From contig JANMJO010000078.1 of NCBI GenBank assembly GCA_031371425.1, positions 1-13,221 of the forward strand: a stretch of DNA of 13,221 nucleotides. The letters run 5' to 3'. Source of the stretch: JAFMIX01 sp031371425. Its GTDB lineage: Bacteria; Verrucomicrobiota; Verrucomicrobiia; Limisphaerales; JAFMIX01. The translations under genes and the position numbers were made by a program. This document shows, piece by piece, positions 1-7,727 of the stretch (position 1 is its first letter; every line of letters begins with the position of its first letter). A model generated the notes under the pieces. The model saw nothing but the letters and a program-made list of their open reading frames with translations, was not told where the DNA came from and searched no databases.

Positions 1-1146
1 GTATCGGCGAAGTTCCAGAAGCTGCCGCTGGGCGAGGCGTTGCACGCGTTGCTGGGCGATTTGAATTTCGCGCTGGTGCCGCAGTCGAACGCGCCGGCGC
101 GGCTGTATGTTTTCCACACGTCGTTGCAGGCGGCGACGCAGTTGATCGCCGCCGAGCCGGAGCGTGGTAAAAAAATTGATACGTCCAAGCCAATCCCGAA
201 CCAGCTCGTGGTGACGGTGAAGCCGGGCACGGACATCGAGGCGTTGGCGCGGCAGTTGGGCGCGAAGGTGGTGGGGAAAGTGGACGGGTTGAACACGTAT
301 CTGCTGGAGTTCGCGGATGCGGCGGCGACGGATGCGGCGAGGGCGTCGCTCGGCGGCAACGCGAGCGTGGTGGCGGTGGATTCGAATTATCATGTTTTGA
401 ATCCGACGCCGTTGCAGCAGTTGATGGCGAGCTCCGCGCCATTTTCGGACTTGAAGGTGAAGCCTGCCGGGGACGGCTCGCCGAAGGTGATTTTGATTGA
501 TACGGGGCTGAACCCGAACGCGTGCAATCTGGGCGGGTATTTGTTGCCGGCCATCTCGGTGGCGGGCGCAGCGCCGGCGGCGGGCGCGGTGCCGAGCCAC
601 GGCACTTCGATGGCGGAAACGGTCGTTCACTCGGCGGGTGGCAATGTGTTGATCCAGTCTGTGGATGTGTATGGGGCGAATGAAACGACGACGACTTTCA
701 ATGTGGCGAACGGGATTTACCAGGGAGTGAATGCGGGGGGGACGATTGTCAATTTGAGTCTGACGAGCGCGGGGGACAGCGCGTTTCTGCGGCAGGTCAT
801 CCAGCAGGCGCACGCGCAGGGCGTGTCGTTTTTTGCGGCGGCGGGCAACGAGCCGGTGACGACGCCGATGTATCCGGCGGCGTATCCGGAGGTGGTGTCG
901 GTGACGGCGGGGAGTCAGAACGGCAACGTGGCGAACTATGCGAACCGCAGCAGTTCGGTGGATGTGGTGGCGCCGAGCGGCAGCGTGGTGTGCTACGACG
1001 GGCAGTCGTGGGTGGTCACGGGCACATCGGCATCGGCGGCGTGGGTGAGCGGCAGGGCGGCGCAGGTGCAGGCGGGGAATCCGGGTTCGACGGCGGCGCA
1101 GGTGCAGACGGCGGTGGTGAGCGCGTTGCCGAAACCGACGCCGTGA
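1..1146 (+). CDS. Subtilisin-like serine protease (peptidase S8), 5' end missing
   Basis: The frame is open from base 1 to the stop at 1144-1146 (381 codons visible), so the gene begins outside the window; the TTG at 40 is just an internal codon. The S8 catalytic set is complete. Counting from base 1, Asp167 lies in ILIDTG, His201 in SHGTSMAE, the oxyanion Asn283 in AAAGNEP and Ser343 in GTSASAAWVSG. The usual Pro after GTSxA is replaced by Ala. Ahead of the catalytic domain, about residues 66-130 (NQLVVTVKPGTDIEALARQL onward) look like the inhibitory prodomain common in secreted subtilases. The first ~45 residues (PLGEALHALL...) faintly resemble an STN-type domain; this is tentative. Any signal peptide would lie upstream, so export is inferred. 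It converges on the kinase gene. Third codon positions are mostly G, unlike the C-rich yajC-terC genes. Substrate unknown. Confidence 0.88.
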   Translation, partial: VSAKFQKLPLGEALHALLGDLNFALVPQSNAPARLYVFHTSLQAATQLIAAEPERGKKIDTSKPIPNQLVVTVKPGTDIEALARQLGAKVVGKVDGLNTYLLEFADAAATDAARASLGGNASVVAVDSNYHVLNPTPLQQLMASSAPFSDLKVKPAGDGSPKVILIDTGLNPNACNLGGYLLPAISVAGAAPAAGAVPSHGTSMAETVVHSAGGNVLIQSVDVYGANETTTTFNVANGIYQGVNAGGTIVNLSLTSAGDSAFLRQVIQQAHAQGVSFFAAAGNEPVTTPMYPAAYPEVVSVTAGSQNGNVANYANRSSSVDVVAPSGSVVCYDGQSWVVTGTSASAAWVSGRAAQVQAGNPGSTAAQVQTAVVSALPKPTP

Positions 1147-1153
1147 ACGGGAA

Positions 1154-1188
1154 GGCAAAGGGCAAAAGGCAAAAGGCAAAAGGCAAAA
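1154..1188 (+). repeat. Tandem heptamer GGCAAAA
   Basis: Four exact copies of GGCAAAA (1161-1188) follow one variant copy, GGCAAAG (1154-1160). The last copies form the left arm of the terminator-like hairpin, and the complementary form GCCTTTT recurs at 1219-1230. This is directly visible. Whether the tandem array has a role apart from the hairpin is unknown. Confidence 0.85.
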
Positions 1189-1231
1189 AACATTTGGCGG
1201 CGACGCCGGTGATTTTTGCCTTTTGCCTTTT
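1171..1231. terminator. Bidirectional terminator hairpin between convergent genes
   Basis: Bases 1171-1189 pair perfectly with 1213-1231 (19 bp), and the loop contains a small GGCG/CGCC hairpin (1196-1199 with 1204-1207). The plus-strand reading ends in a T-rich tract (1228-1238). The minus-strand reading also ends in T-rich sequence because the arms are built of GGCAAAA/TTTTGCC units. It lies between the protease stop (1146) and the kinase stop (1238), where one hairpin could end both transcripts. The stem is AT-rich, so its strength is uncertain. Confidence 0.65.
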
Positions 1232-1237
1232 TAATTT

Positions 1238-3559
1238 TCAGGCATCGAGAGTATCGCGGACGGTTTTGGCGAGGGAGGTGCGGGTGTAGGGTTTCTGGAG
1301 GAAGACGAGGTCTTTTTGGTTGAGGTCTTCGACGCTGTAGCCGCTCACGCAAATGACTTTGAGTTCGGGGCGCTGGAGGCGGAGGCGGGCGGCGAGGTCT
1401 TTGCCGCTCATGCCTTCGGGCATGACCATGTCGGTGAGGAGGAGGTCTATGGTGTTGCTTTCGCGTTGCCAGACTTGGACGGCTTCGACGCCGGATTTGG
1501 CTTGGAGGACGCGGTAGCCTTGTTCGCGGAGGATGAGGATGGCGAGGTCGAGGAGGACGGGTTCGTCTTCGACGATGAGGATGGTTTCTTTGCCGCCTTT
1601 GGTGGGGGTGGCGTGGGCGGCGTGGGCGGTTTTGGATTTGGTTTCAACAGGGCTGGAGCTGGCGGGGTAGAAGACTTGGAAGGTGGTGCCTTGGCCGATT
1701 TCGCTGGTGACTTCGAGCCAGCCTTCGTGTTGCTTGACGATTCCGTAAACGGTGGCGAGGCCGAGGCCGGTGCCTTTGCCGACTTCTTTGGTGGTGAAGA
1801 AGGGTTCAAAGATGCGGGCTTGGGTTTCGGGGCTCATGCCGTGGCCGTTGTCGGTGACGTCGAGGCGGACGTAGTTGCCGGGGCGGCCTTGGGGGTGGAG
1901 TTGTAATTGGTTTTCGGCCAGCTCGACGGTTTGGAGGGTGAGGGTGAGGGCGCCGCCGCGGAACATGGCGTCGCGGGCGTTGACGGCGAGGTTCATGATG
2001 ACTTGTTCCATCATGCCGGCGTCGGCGCGGATGGAGGGGAGTTCGGCAGGGGGCGTGAATTTGAGTTCGATGATTTCGCCGATCATGCGCTGGAGCATCT
2101 TGGTCATGTTGGCGACGACATCGCGGAGGTCGAGCTGCTTGGGCTGGAGAATATTTTTGCGGCTGAACATGAGGAGTTGCCGCGTGAGGTTGGCGGCGCG
2201 TTCGGAGGCGAAGTAGATGGCTTGCGCGGAGTCGAGGAGTTCGGGGTGGAGGTTGGGGCGCGCCATGATCACGCCGGAGTGGCCTTGGATGATGGTGAGC
2301 ATGTTGTTGAAGTCGTGGGCGACGCCGGCGGCGAGCTGGCCGACGGATTCCATTTTCTGTGACTGGCGGAGCTGGGCTTCGAGGTTGAGTTTCTCGGTGA
2401 TGTCGCCGGCGTAGCAGTGGACGACGCGGTTGGTGAGGATGGGGTAGAAGGACCAGGAGACGGTGCGCAGGCCGATGCGGGTTTCGAGGCGGAGTCGGCT
2501 CTGGCCGGTGGTGAGGCATTCTTGGATGATGTGTCTGGTCTCGAGGGGGATGACGGCTTGGGGGCGTTCGTGGCCGAGGTTGGCGGCCATTTTGGCGGCG
2601 GCGTCGTTGAAGTAGGTGAGGTGGCCGACGTCGTTGAATTCGAGGACGGGGTTGGGGTTGAACTGGGCGAAGCTGGCGAGTTTTTGCAGTTCGGATTCGG
2701 TTTGGCGGCGGTTGACGGCCATGGCGATGACGGTGGCGACGGCGAGGAGGAAGTGGAGTTCGTCTTCAACGAAGTTTCTGGGCTTGGTGGTGCCGACGCC
2801 GAGGATGCCGTAGGGACCGACGCCGCCGGCGATGACGACGAAGACGCCGCTGATGACGCCGTGGGTCTTGAGGAATTCAGGGGTGGCGAAGCGGGTTTCG
2901 GCGCGCAGGTCGGAGATGGCGACGGCGCCGGCGCCGCTGTTGGTGAAGACGTGGTTGACGAGTGATCCGGTTTCGGTGCCGAGGGTGGCGTTGCCGAGGC
3001 TGCCTTCTTGCCAGCCGGCACCGGCTTGGAGGCGGAGGGTTTCGCTATTGGGTTGGGCTTCCCAGACGCCGCAGTATTCGAGTTCGAGGGTTTGGGGGAT
3101 GAAGTTGGCGGCTTGGTTGAGGAGGTCGTTGAAGTTGGTGGTGGTGAGGGCGAACTGGCCGAGCGCGGCGATGACGGTTTGCTGGTGGGTGCGGTTGAGG
3201 AGTGTCCACTCGGCGCGTTCGCGTTCGGCGATTTGTTTCTGGAGGGATTCGGCCAAGGCGTCAACGGCGAGGGCGAGTCCGTTGAGGTCGCCTTGATGTC
3301 CGTTCATGCCGGTGCGGGCGGCGAAGTCTCCGTCGGCGAGCCGGCGTGCGGTGCGGGACAGGATGGTGGTCTGCCGGAAAAAATTTTCGCTCCAGATGAA
3401 CCACGCCAGCGCGAGCGCGAGGGCGCCGATGAGCAGTGCCAACCAGGTCAAGTCGCGGGATTCCACCGTGTTCAGTGCCATGCCGAGGGTCGGGGCGAGG
3501 GTGAGGAAAACGACGGTGATGACGACCAGCTTGCCGCGAAGATGGATGAAACGACGCAT
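1238..3559 (-). CDS. Membrane hybrid sensor histidine kinase with receiver domain
   Basis: A 773-residue signalling protein. Two hydrophobic segments (about 10-29 and 37-56) are separated by only a few residues, so no sizeable periplasmic sensor is present. A HAMP-like linker follows (about 60-115), then a GAF-like domain (about 125-285), a PAS-like domain (about 293-392) and the kinase core. The phospho-acceptor His415 lies in AHDFNN, the HisKA subtype often seen in hybrid kinases. The ATPase N box has Asn527 (NLAVNARD), the G1 box is DNGHG at 570-574 and the G2 box is GKGTGLGL at 594-601. The C-terminal receiver (about 658-773) has acidic residues at 664-666, phospho-acceptor Asp710, Ser739 and Lys756. 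All residues needed for autophosphorylation and internal phosphotransfer are present. No separate response regulator or Hpt gene lies nearby, so the output is unknown. The ATG at 3559 has no Shine-Dalgarno. Ligand unknown; cytoplasmic sensing is inferred. Confidence 0.93.
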   Translation of the reverse strand: MRRFIHLRGKLVVITVVFLTLAPTLGMALNTVESRDLTWLALLIGALALALAWFIWSENFFRQTTILSRTARRLADGDFAARTGMNGHQGDLNGLALAVDALAESLQKQIAERERAEWTLLNRTHQQTVIAALGQFALTTTNFNDLLNQAANFIPQTLELEYCGVWEAQPNSETLRLQAGAGWQEGSLGNATLGTETGSLVNHVFTNSGAGAVAISDLRAETRFATPEFLKTHGVISGVFVVIAGGVGPYGILGVGTTKPRNFVEDELHFLLAVATVIAMAVNRRQTESELQKLASFAQFNPNPVLEFNDVGHLTYFNDAAAKMAANLGHERPQAVIPLETRHIIQECLTTGQSRLRLETRIGLRTVSWSFYPILTNRVVHCYAGDITEKLNLEAQLRQSQKMESVGQLAAGVAHDFNNMLTIIQGHSGVIMARPNLHPELLDSAQAIYFASERAANLTRQLLMFSRKNILQPKQLDLRDVVANMTKMLQRMIGEIIELKFTPPAELPSIRADAGMMEQVIMNLAVNARDAMFRGGALTLTLQTVELAENQLQLHPQGRPGNYVRLDVTDNGHGMSPETQARIFEPFFTTKEVGKGTGLGLATVYGIVKQHEGWLEVTSEIGQGTTFQVFYPASSSPVETKSKTAHAAHATPTKGGKETILIVEDEPVLLDLAILILREQGYRVLQAKSGVEAVQVWQRESNTIDLLLTDMVMPEGMSGKDLAARLRLQRPELKVICVSGYSVEDLNQKDLVFLQKPYTRTSLAKTVRDTLDA

Positions 3560-3584
3560 GGGTTATTGCCAAAGGCTAGGGCGC

Positions 3585-3613
3585 AGAATAACGGGGACGG
3601 CGGGTGAGGCCAA
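3585..3613 (-). promoter_or_regulatory. Candidate sigma70-type promoter for the kinase gene
   Basis: On the minus strand, TTGGCC (complement of 3608-3613) lies 17 nt before TATTCT (complement of 3585-3590), which is 26 nt from the kinase ATG. Each hexamer matches the consensus at 4 of 6 positions. Spacing is ideal but the match is modest, so this is only a candidate. Confidence 0.3.
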
Positions 3614-3669
3614 ACTAATTTGCGAATTTCCGGTGATAGCCGTCGCCGCCAAAGTCCCCGCTTAATCGC

Positions 3670-3697
3670 TTGCCAAACGCCGCTTCATCCGTAGAGT
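3670..3697 (+). promoter_or_regulatory. Candidate sigma70-type promoter for yajC-secDF
   Basis: TTGCCA (3670-3675, 5 of 6 to consensus) and TAGAGT (3692-3697, 4 of 6) are separated by 16 nt. The predicted start near 3704 gives an untranslated leader of about 18 nt before the yajC ATG at 3722. Its location in the divergent kinase/yajC region supports it, but the -10 is weak. Confidence 0.35.
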
Positions 3698-3721
3698 TTG
3701 CGGCTCACGATTTACTCAAAT

Positions 3722-4066
3722 ATGAATCTATCGCCCCTGAATTTAATCCTCGCACAAGCCGCGCCCGCCACGCAGCCGGACCCCAAGGCGCAGATGGTTT
3801 CCACCATCGGCATGTTCGCCATCATGGGCGTGATGTTTTATTTCGTCCTGATTCGCCCGCAACAGAAGCGCACCAAGCAGCTGGCCGCCATGATCAAGGC
3901 CATCAAGAAGGGCGATAAAATCGTGACCAGCAGCGGCATCCTCGGCGTCGTGCTCACCGTCAAGGAGCACACCGTCGTCATCCGTTCCGAGGAGACCAAG
4001 CTGGAGATTCTCAAGTCCACAGTCGGTGAAATCACGGAGTCCAGCGGTGAAGCCACCCAACCTTAA
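3722..4066 (+). CDS. yajC: Sec translocase accessory subunit YajC
   Basis: A 114-residue protein, close to the roughly 110 residues usual for YajC. It has one membrane helix (about 25-44, STIGMFAIMGVMFYFVLI) followed by the family signature RPQQKRTKQ (45-53). A small soluble domain follows, containing KKGDKIVTSSGILGVV (62-77), typical of YajC. YajC associates with SecDF and YidC at the SecYEG channel in the inner membrane and is usually dispensable. The ATG at 3722 is preferred over the in-frame TTG at 3698 because it gives the normal family length; neither has a Shine-Dalgarno. secDF starts 15 nt after the stop, so the two genes are almost certainly one transcript. Identification is secure from the signature and from the neighbour. 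Confidence 0.95.
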   Translation: MNLSPLNLILAQAAPATQPDPKAQMVSTIGMFAIMGVMFYFVLIRPQQKRTKQLAAMIKAIKKGDKIVTSSGILGVVLTVKEHTVVIRSEETKLEILKSTVGEITESSGEATQP

Positions 4067-4081
4067 TCAACCAACACAGCC

Positions 4082-6628
4082 ATGATCCGCAACAACCTTT
4101 GGAGATTCCTCATCATCATCGTCGTCCTCGTCTGGTCGGCGGTGCAAATCTATCCGCCCACCGGCACAGACTTGGCCACCATGTTCCACACCAAGGCCGT
4201 CCGGCAGGACGAAGCCTACAAGGGAATCGTCGCGCGCCTCGATGTTTTGCAGAAGGTGAACGCCGAACGCCAGTTCGCCAACCTCATGGAAGCCATCGGC
4301 ACGAATGACATCCAGAAATACTTCCCGTTCTACGAGGACGAAACCAAGAAGAATAACAACGACCCCACGCGTTTCGTCCTGAACCAGCTCCAGCGCGAAG
4401 GCGCGGGCAAGCTCAAGCTCGGCCTCGACTTGCAGGGCGGCACATCGTTCCTCGTCGGCGTGGATTTCGCCAAGGCCCTCACCACCCTCACCAACGCCGC
4501 CGGCACGAACGCCGCCAGCGCCGACGTGACCGAGAAAAACCAGCGCATCCTTTCCCAAGCCATCGAAGTCCTCCGCAAGCGCGTGGACAAGTTCGGCGTC
4601 GCCGAGCCAATCATCCAGCCGCAGGGCGATAACCGCATCCTCATCCAACTCCCCGGCCTCTCCGAAGCCGACAAGGAACTCGCCAAGACCCAGATTCAGA
4701 AGGCCGCCTACCTCGAATTCCGCATCGTGCATCCCGACAGCGATGAGCTGATTCAGCAAGGCGTCAGCGAACCCGGCTACGAGTTCAAGCCCAACCCCCA
4801 CCGCGCCAAAAACGGTCAAGAAGTCGCCGGCTACCTCGTTAAACGCAAACCCGAACACGGCCTCACCGGCAAATACGTCAAGTTCGCCATGGCCATCCGC
4901 AACCAAATCAACAACGCCCCCGAAATCGAACTCACCTTCGATTCAAAGGGCGCGGAACTCTTCGCCCAAGTCACGCAGGAAAACGTCGGCCACCAGCTCG
5001 CCATCGTGCTGGACGGCGAGATTTATTCCGCTCCGAACATCAACGAAGCGATCCTCGGCGGCAGCGCGCGCATCAGCGGCAGCTTCACCCCCGAACAAGC
5101 GCAGCAGCTCGCCAGCATTTTGGAAAACCCGCTCGAAGTTCCTGTTTCCATCATCGCCGCCAGCGAAGTGGACCCGTCGCTCGGCAAAGACTCCATCGCC
5201 AGCGGCTTCAAGGCCGCGCTGTATGGCATCATCGCCGTCGCCGGTTTCATGCTGGTCTATTACATGTTCGCCGGCCTCGTCGCCGACGTGGCGCTCATCC
5301 TGAACATCATCATCCTCCTCGGCGTCATGTGCTCGGTCGGCACCACGCTCACGCTGCCCGGCATCGCCGGCGTCGTCCTCACCATCGGCATGGCGGTGGA
5401 CGCGAACGTGCTAATCTTCGAGCGTATCCGCGAGGAATTCGCTTCCGGCAAATCCCTGCGCGGCGCGCTCAACGCCGGCTACAACAAAGCCTTTGGCACC
5501 ATCTTCGACTCCCACGTCACCACGCTCATCTCGTCCGTCATCCTCATTTTCATGGGCACTGGCCCGGTCAAAGGTTTCGGTGTCACGCTCACCATCGGCG
5601 TGGCCGCCAGCTTGTTCACCGCGCTGGTCGTGACGCGGGTAATCTTCGACTTCCTTCTCGCCCGCAACTGGCTCAAGTCGCTGCCCATGCTGCACATCAT
5701 CCGCAACATGAAACTCGATTTCATGAAGCTCGCGAAACCCGCGTTCGCCATCTCTTGGACCATCATCATCATCGGCATCAGCTACGGCGTGTTCGCTCGC
5801 GGCCACGGGATGTTCGGCGTGGATTTCGCCGGCGGCGACCAGCAGACCTACACCTTCGCCCAGAAGATTGACTCCGATAAAATCCGTCAGGTCATCGGCG
5901 ACCTCAAGATTGGCGACTCCACCATCACCTATCAGAAGGAAGTCTCCACCCAAGCCGAAAAACTCCGCATCACCACCGCGTTCAACACGGCGGACAAAGT
6001 CACCGCCGCGCTCAAGGCCAAATTCCCCGAAGCCAAGTTCGACCGCCCCGGCGTGGACCAGGTCGGCCCCATCGTTGGCCGCGAGATCGCGCAGGCCGCC
6101 ATCGTCGCCTCACTGCTCTCGCTGTTCGGCATCCTCGTTTACGTGGCGTTCCGCTACGAATTCTCCTTCGCCGTCGGCGCCGTCATCGCCATCTTGCACG
6201 ACGTGCTGATGACCATCGGCTGCTACTGCCTCTCCGGCCGCGAATTCAACGCCACCATGGTCGCCGCCGTGCTGACCATCATCGGCTTTTCCATCAACGA
6301 CACCATCGTCATCTTCGACCGTATCCGCGAAGACCTGAAGCTCGGCGTTCGCGGCAGCTTCCGCGACATCATCAATCAGGCGCTCAACCAGACCCTGAGC
6401 CGCACCATCATCACCTCCGGCACGGTGTTCCTCGCCACGATGTCGCTCTACCTTTTCGGCGGCGGCGTGATCAACGACTTCGCCTTCACCTTCCTCGTCG
6501 GCATCATCACCGGCACATATTCGTCCATCTACATCGCCAGCGCGCTGGTGCTGTGGTGGCACAAGGGCGAGCGCCCCAAGACCGCCAACCAAGTGACGAT
6601 GCAGAACACAGAAGCCACGCGCGCATAA
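4082..6628 (+). CDS. secDF: Protein translocase subunit SecDF (SecD-SecF fusion)
   Basis: An 848-residue fusion of SecD (about 1-530) and SecF (about 540-825), which use the proton gradient to help pull preproteins out of SecYEG. An N-terminal membrane helix (about 7-24) precedes the large periplasmic SecD domain, starting at GLDLQGG (114-120). Five helices follow, the third (counting TM4 of SecD) with AVDANVLIFERIREE and its conserved Asp440. The SecF half repeats the plan: helix at about 553-571, GVDFAGG at 579-585, a short periplasmic domain, and FSINDTIVIFDRIRED with conserved Asp740. About 12 membrane segments are predicted in all. Natural fusions of this kind are known in several phyla. 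The periplasmic SecD region is interrupted by a low-complexity Ala/Thr-Asn stretch (about 131-150). Start is the ATG at 4082, 15 nt after yajC; no Shine-Dalgarno is visible. No key residue is missing. Confidence 0.96.
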   Translation: MIRNNLWRFLIIIVVLVWSAVQIYPPTGTDLATMFHTKAVRQDEAYKGIVARLDVLQKVNAERQFANLMEAIGTNDIQKYFPFYEDETKKNNNDPTRFVLNQLQREGAGKLKLGLDLQGGTSFLVGVDFAKALTTLTNAAGTNAASADVTEKNQRILSQAIEVLRKRVDKFGVAEPIIQPQGDNRILIQLPGLSEADKELAKTQIQKAAYLEFRIVHPDSDELIQQGVSEPGYEFKPNPHRAKNGQEVAGYLVKRKPEHGLTGKYVKFAMAIRNQINNAPEIELTFDSKGAELFAQVTQENVGHQLAIVLDGEIYSAPNINEAILGGSARISGSFTPEQAQQLASILENPLEVPVSIIAASEVDPSLGKDSIASGFKAALYGIIAVAGFMLVYYMFAGLVADVALILNIIILLGVMCSVGTTLTLPGIAGVVLTIGMAVDANVLIFERIREEFASGKSLRGALNAGYNKAFGTIFDSHVTTLISSVILIFMGTGPVKGFGVTLTIGVAASLFTALVVTRVIFDFLLARNWLKSLPMLHIIRNMKLDFMKLAKPAFAISWTIIIIGISYGVFARGHGMFGVDFAGGDQQTYTFAQKIDSDKIRQVIGDLKIGDSTITYQKEVSTQAEKLRITTAFNTADKVTAALKAKFPEAKFDRPGVDQVGPIVGREIAQAAIVASLLSLFGILVYVAFRYEFSFAVGAVIAILHDVLMTIGCYCLSGREFNATMVAAVLTIIGFSINDTIVIFDRIREDLKLGVRGSFRDIINQALNQTLSRTIITSGTVFLATMSLYLFGGGVINDFAFTFLVGIITGTYSSIYIASALVLWWHKGERPKTANQVTMQNTEATRA

Positions 6629-6631
6629 GTT

Positions 6632-6694
6632 CGTAATCATAATCATAATCGCCCCGGGCTTGGAAAAACGATTAGGATTATGATTAAGATTACG
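6632..6694. repeat. Inverted repeat built of GATTAN hexamers
   Basis: The right part (6670-6699) reads as five consecutive hexamers GATTAG, GATTAT, GATTAA, GATTAC, GATTAG. The left part (6632-6651) is the reverse complement of GATTAT, GATTAT, GATTAC. Bases 6632-6650 pair with 6676-6694 over 19 positions with one mismatch, around a loop holding CCCGGG. It fills the 86-nt gap between secDF and terC. It may act as a weak terminator or mRNA 3' stabiliser, but it has no run of T after the stem. Confidence 0.8.
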
Positions 6695-6714
6695 ATTAGG
6701 AACTGAAAACAACC

Positions 6715-7677
6715 ATGCCCGCCGCAGCCTCCATCACACCGTGGCACTGGGCTGGATTTATCGCCTGCGTCCTCGTCTTCCTCGCGTTCGACCTCGGCGT
6801 CTTCCACCGCAAAGCCCACGTCGTCCGCTTCAAAGAAGCCTTGGGGTGGACTGCCGTCTGGTGTTCACTCGCCCTGCTGTTCGGCCTCATCCTCGCGCCC
6901 GCCGTCGTGCCGCATTGGGAACTCAAACAGACCGTCGAATTCATCACCGGCTACGTCATCAAGCTTTCACTCTCGATGGACAACGTCTTCGTCATCGCCC
7001 TCATCTTCGCGCACTTCCATGTCCCCGACCGCTACCAGCACCGCGTGTTGTTCTGGGGCATCCTCGGCGCGCTCCTCATGCGCGGCGCGATGATCTGGCT
7101 CGGCGTGGCGCTCATCCAACGCTTCGACTGGCTGCTCGTCGCGCTCGGCGCGTTCCTCGTTTTCTCCGGCCTGAAAATGGTCTTCGCCAAGGAAAAGGAA
7201 TCCGACCCCGAAAAAAACCTCGCCGTCCGCCTCGCCCGCAAACTCTTTCCCGTCTCGCATGAATTCGACGGCCAGAACTTCATCACCCGCCTCCACGGCG
7301 CGCTTGCCCTCACCCCGCTCGCGCTCGTGCTCGTCTTGGTCGAGACCACCGACCTGATCTTCGCGCTCGACTCCATCCCCGCCATCTTCGCCGTCACCAC
7401 CGACCCCTTCATCGTATTCACCTCGAACGTCTTTGCCATCCTCGGCCTGCGCTCGCTCTACTTCGTCCTCGCCGGCGCGATCCAATACTTCCGCTACCTC
7501 AAGATCGGCTTGTCCGTCGTGCTCGTCTTCATCGGCTTCAAGATGGTCGCCGTGAAATACGTTCACATCCCCACGCCACTCTCACTGGGCGTCGTCGTGC
7601 TCATCATCGCCGGCTCGATTCTCCTCTCCGTCCAAGCCACGCGCCGCGAAAGACCAACCACGAATGGACACAAATAG
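6715..7677 (+). CDS. TerC/Alx-family integral membrane metal exporter
   Basis: A 320-residue, very hydrophobic protein with about eight predicted membrane helices. Family hallmarks are FDLGVFHRK (25-33), the acidic motif SMDNVFVIALIF (87-98), and ETTDLIFALDSIPAIFAVT (210-228) with Asp213 and Asp219, followed by SNVFAILGLRSLYF (237-250). These acidic residues are thought to bind the transported metal. TerC relatives were named for tellurite resistance, but Alx of E. coli and the TerC proteins of Bacillus export manganese; Mn2+ is therefore the likeliest substrate, by family. No ter operon partners are present, so a dedicated tellurite system is unlikely. ATG at 6715; an AGGA lies 13 nt upstream, too far to be a convincing ribosome site. 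The last seven residues are encoded by the left arm of the repeat at 7655-7725, so the tail may have been altered by that repeat. It follows secDF by 86 nt. Confidence 0.93.
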   Translation: MPAAASITPWHWAGFIACVLVFLAFDLGVFHRKAHVVRFKEALGWTAVWCSLALLFGLILAPAVVPHWELKQTVEFITGYVIKLSLSMDNVFVIALIFAHFHVPDRYQHRVLFWGILGALLMRGAMIWLGVALIQRFDWLLVALGAFLVFSGLKMVFAKEKESDPEKNLAVRLARKLFPVSHEFDGQNFITRLHGALALTPLALVLVLVETTDLIFALDSIPAIFAVTTDPFIVFTSNVFAILGLRSLYFVLAGAIQYFRYLKIGLSVVLVFIGFKMVAVKYVHIPTPLSLGVVVLIIAGSILLSVQATRRERPTTNGHK

Positions 7678-7725
7678 ACACGAATCCGTTTTCCATTCGT
7701 GTTGATTCGTGTTAATTCGTGGTTG
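7655..7725. repeat. 31-nt-arm inverted repeat of CACGAAT units across the terC/recJ junction
   Basis: Bases 7655-7685 and 7695-7725 are inverted copies differing at 5 of 31 positions, around a 9-nt loop. Each arm is itself made of repeated ACACGAAT-like units (right arm: ATTCGTG, ATTCGTG, ATTCGTG with TTA/TTG spacers). The left arm codes for the end of TerC including its stop. The right arm ends 2 nt before the recJ ATG at 7728. A transcript could fold into a long hairpin that may end transcription or hide the recJ start. Confidence 0.85.
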
Positions 7726-7727
7726 AA

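Noticed and set aside
2269..3264. 331-codon minus-strand frame overlapping the kinase in another phase
   Set aside because: Its product is nearly all Ser, Pro, Thr, Ala and Asn, the typical out-of-phase reading of this codon usage, and it sits wholly inside the kinase.
1316..3607. Long plus-strand open frames opposite the kinase gene (for example 1316-1906, 2417-2965, 3008-3607)
   Set aside because: They are mirror frames of a GC-rich gene: composition is extreme (Gly/Glu/Ala/Asp runs), no known motifs, and the minus-strand kinase has every expected domain across the same span.
3698..3721. TTG start for yajC giving eight extra residues
   Set aside because: The ATG at 3722 gives the usual family length and start; the extra residues add nothing recognisable, and they would overlap the candidate -10 and transcription start.
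7719..7727. GTG start for recJ
   Set aside because: It lies in the arm of the CACGAAT repeat, and the ATG nine bases later begins the natural protein.
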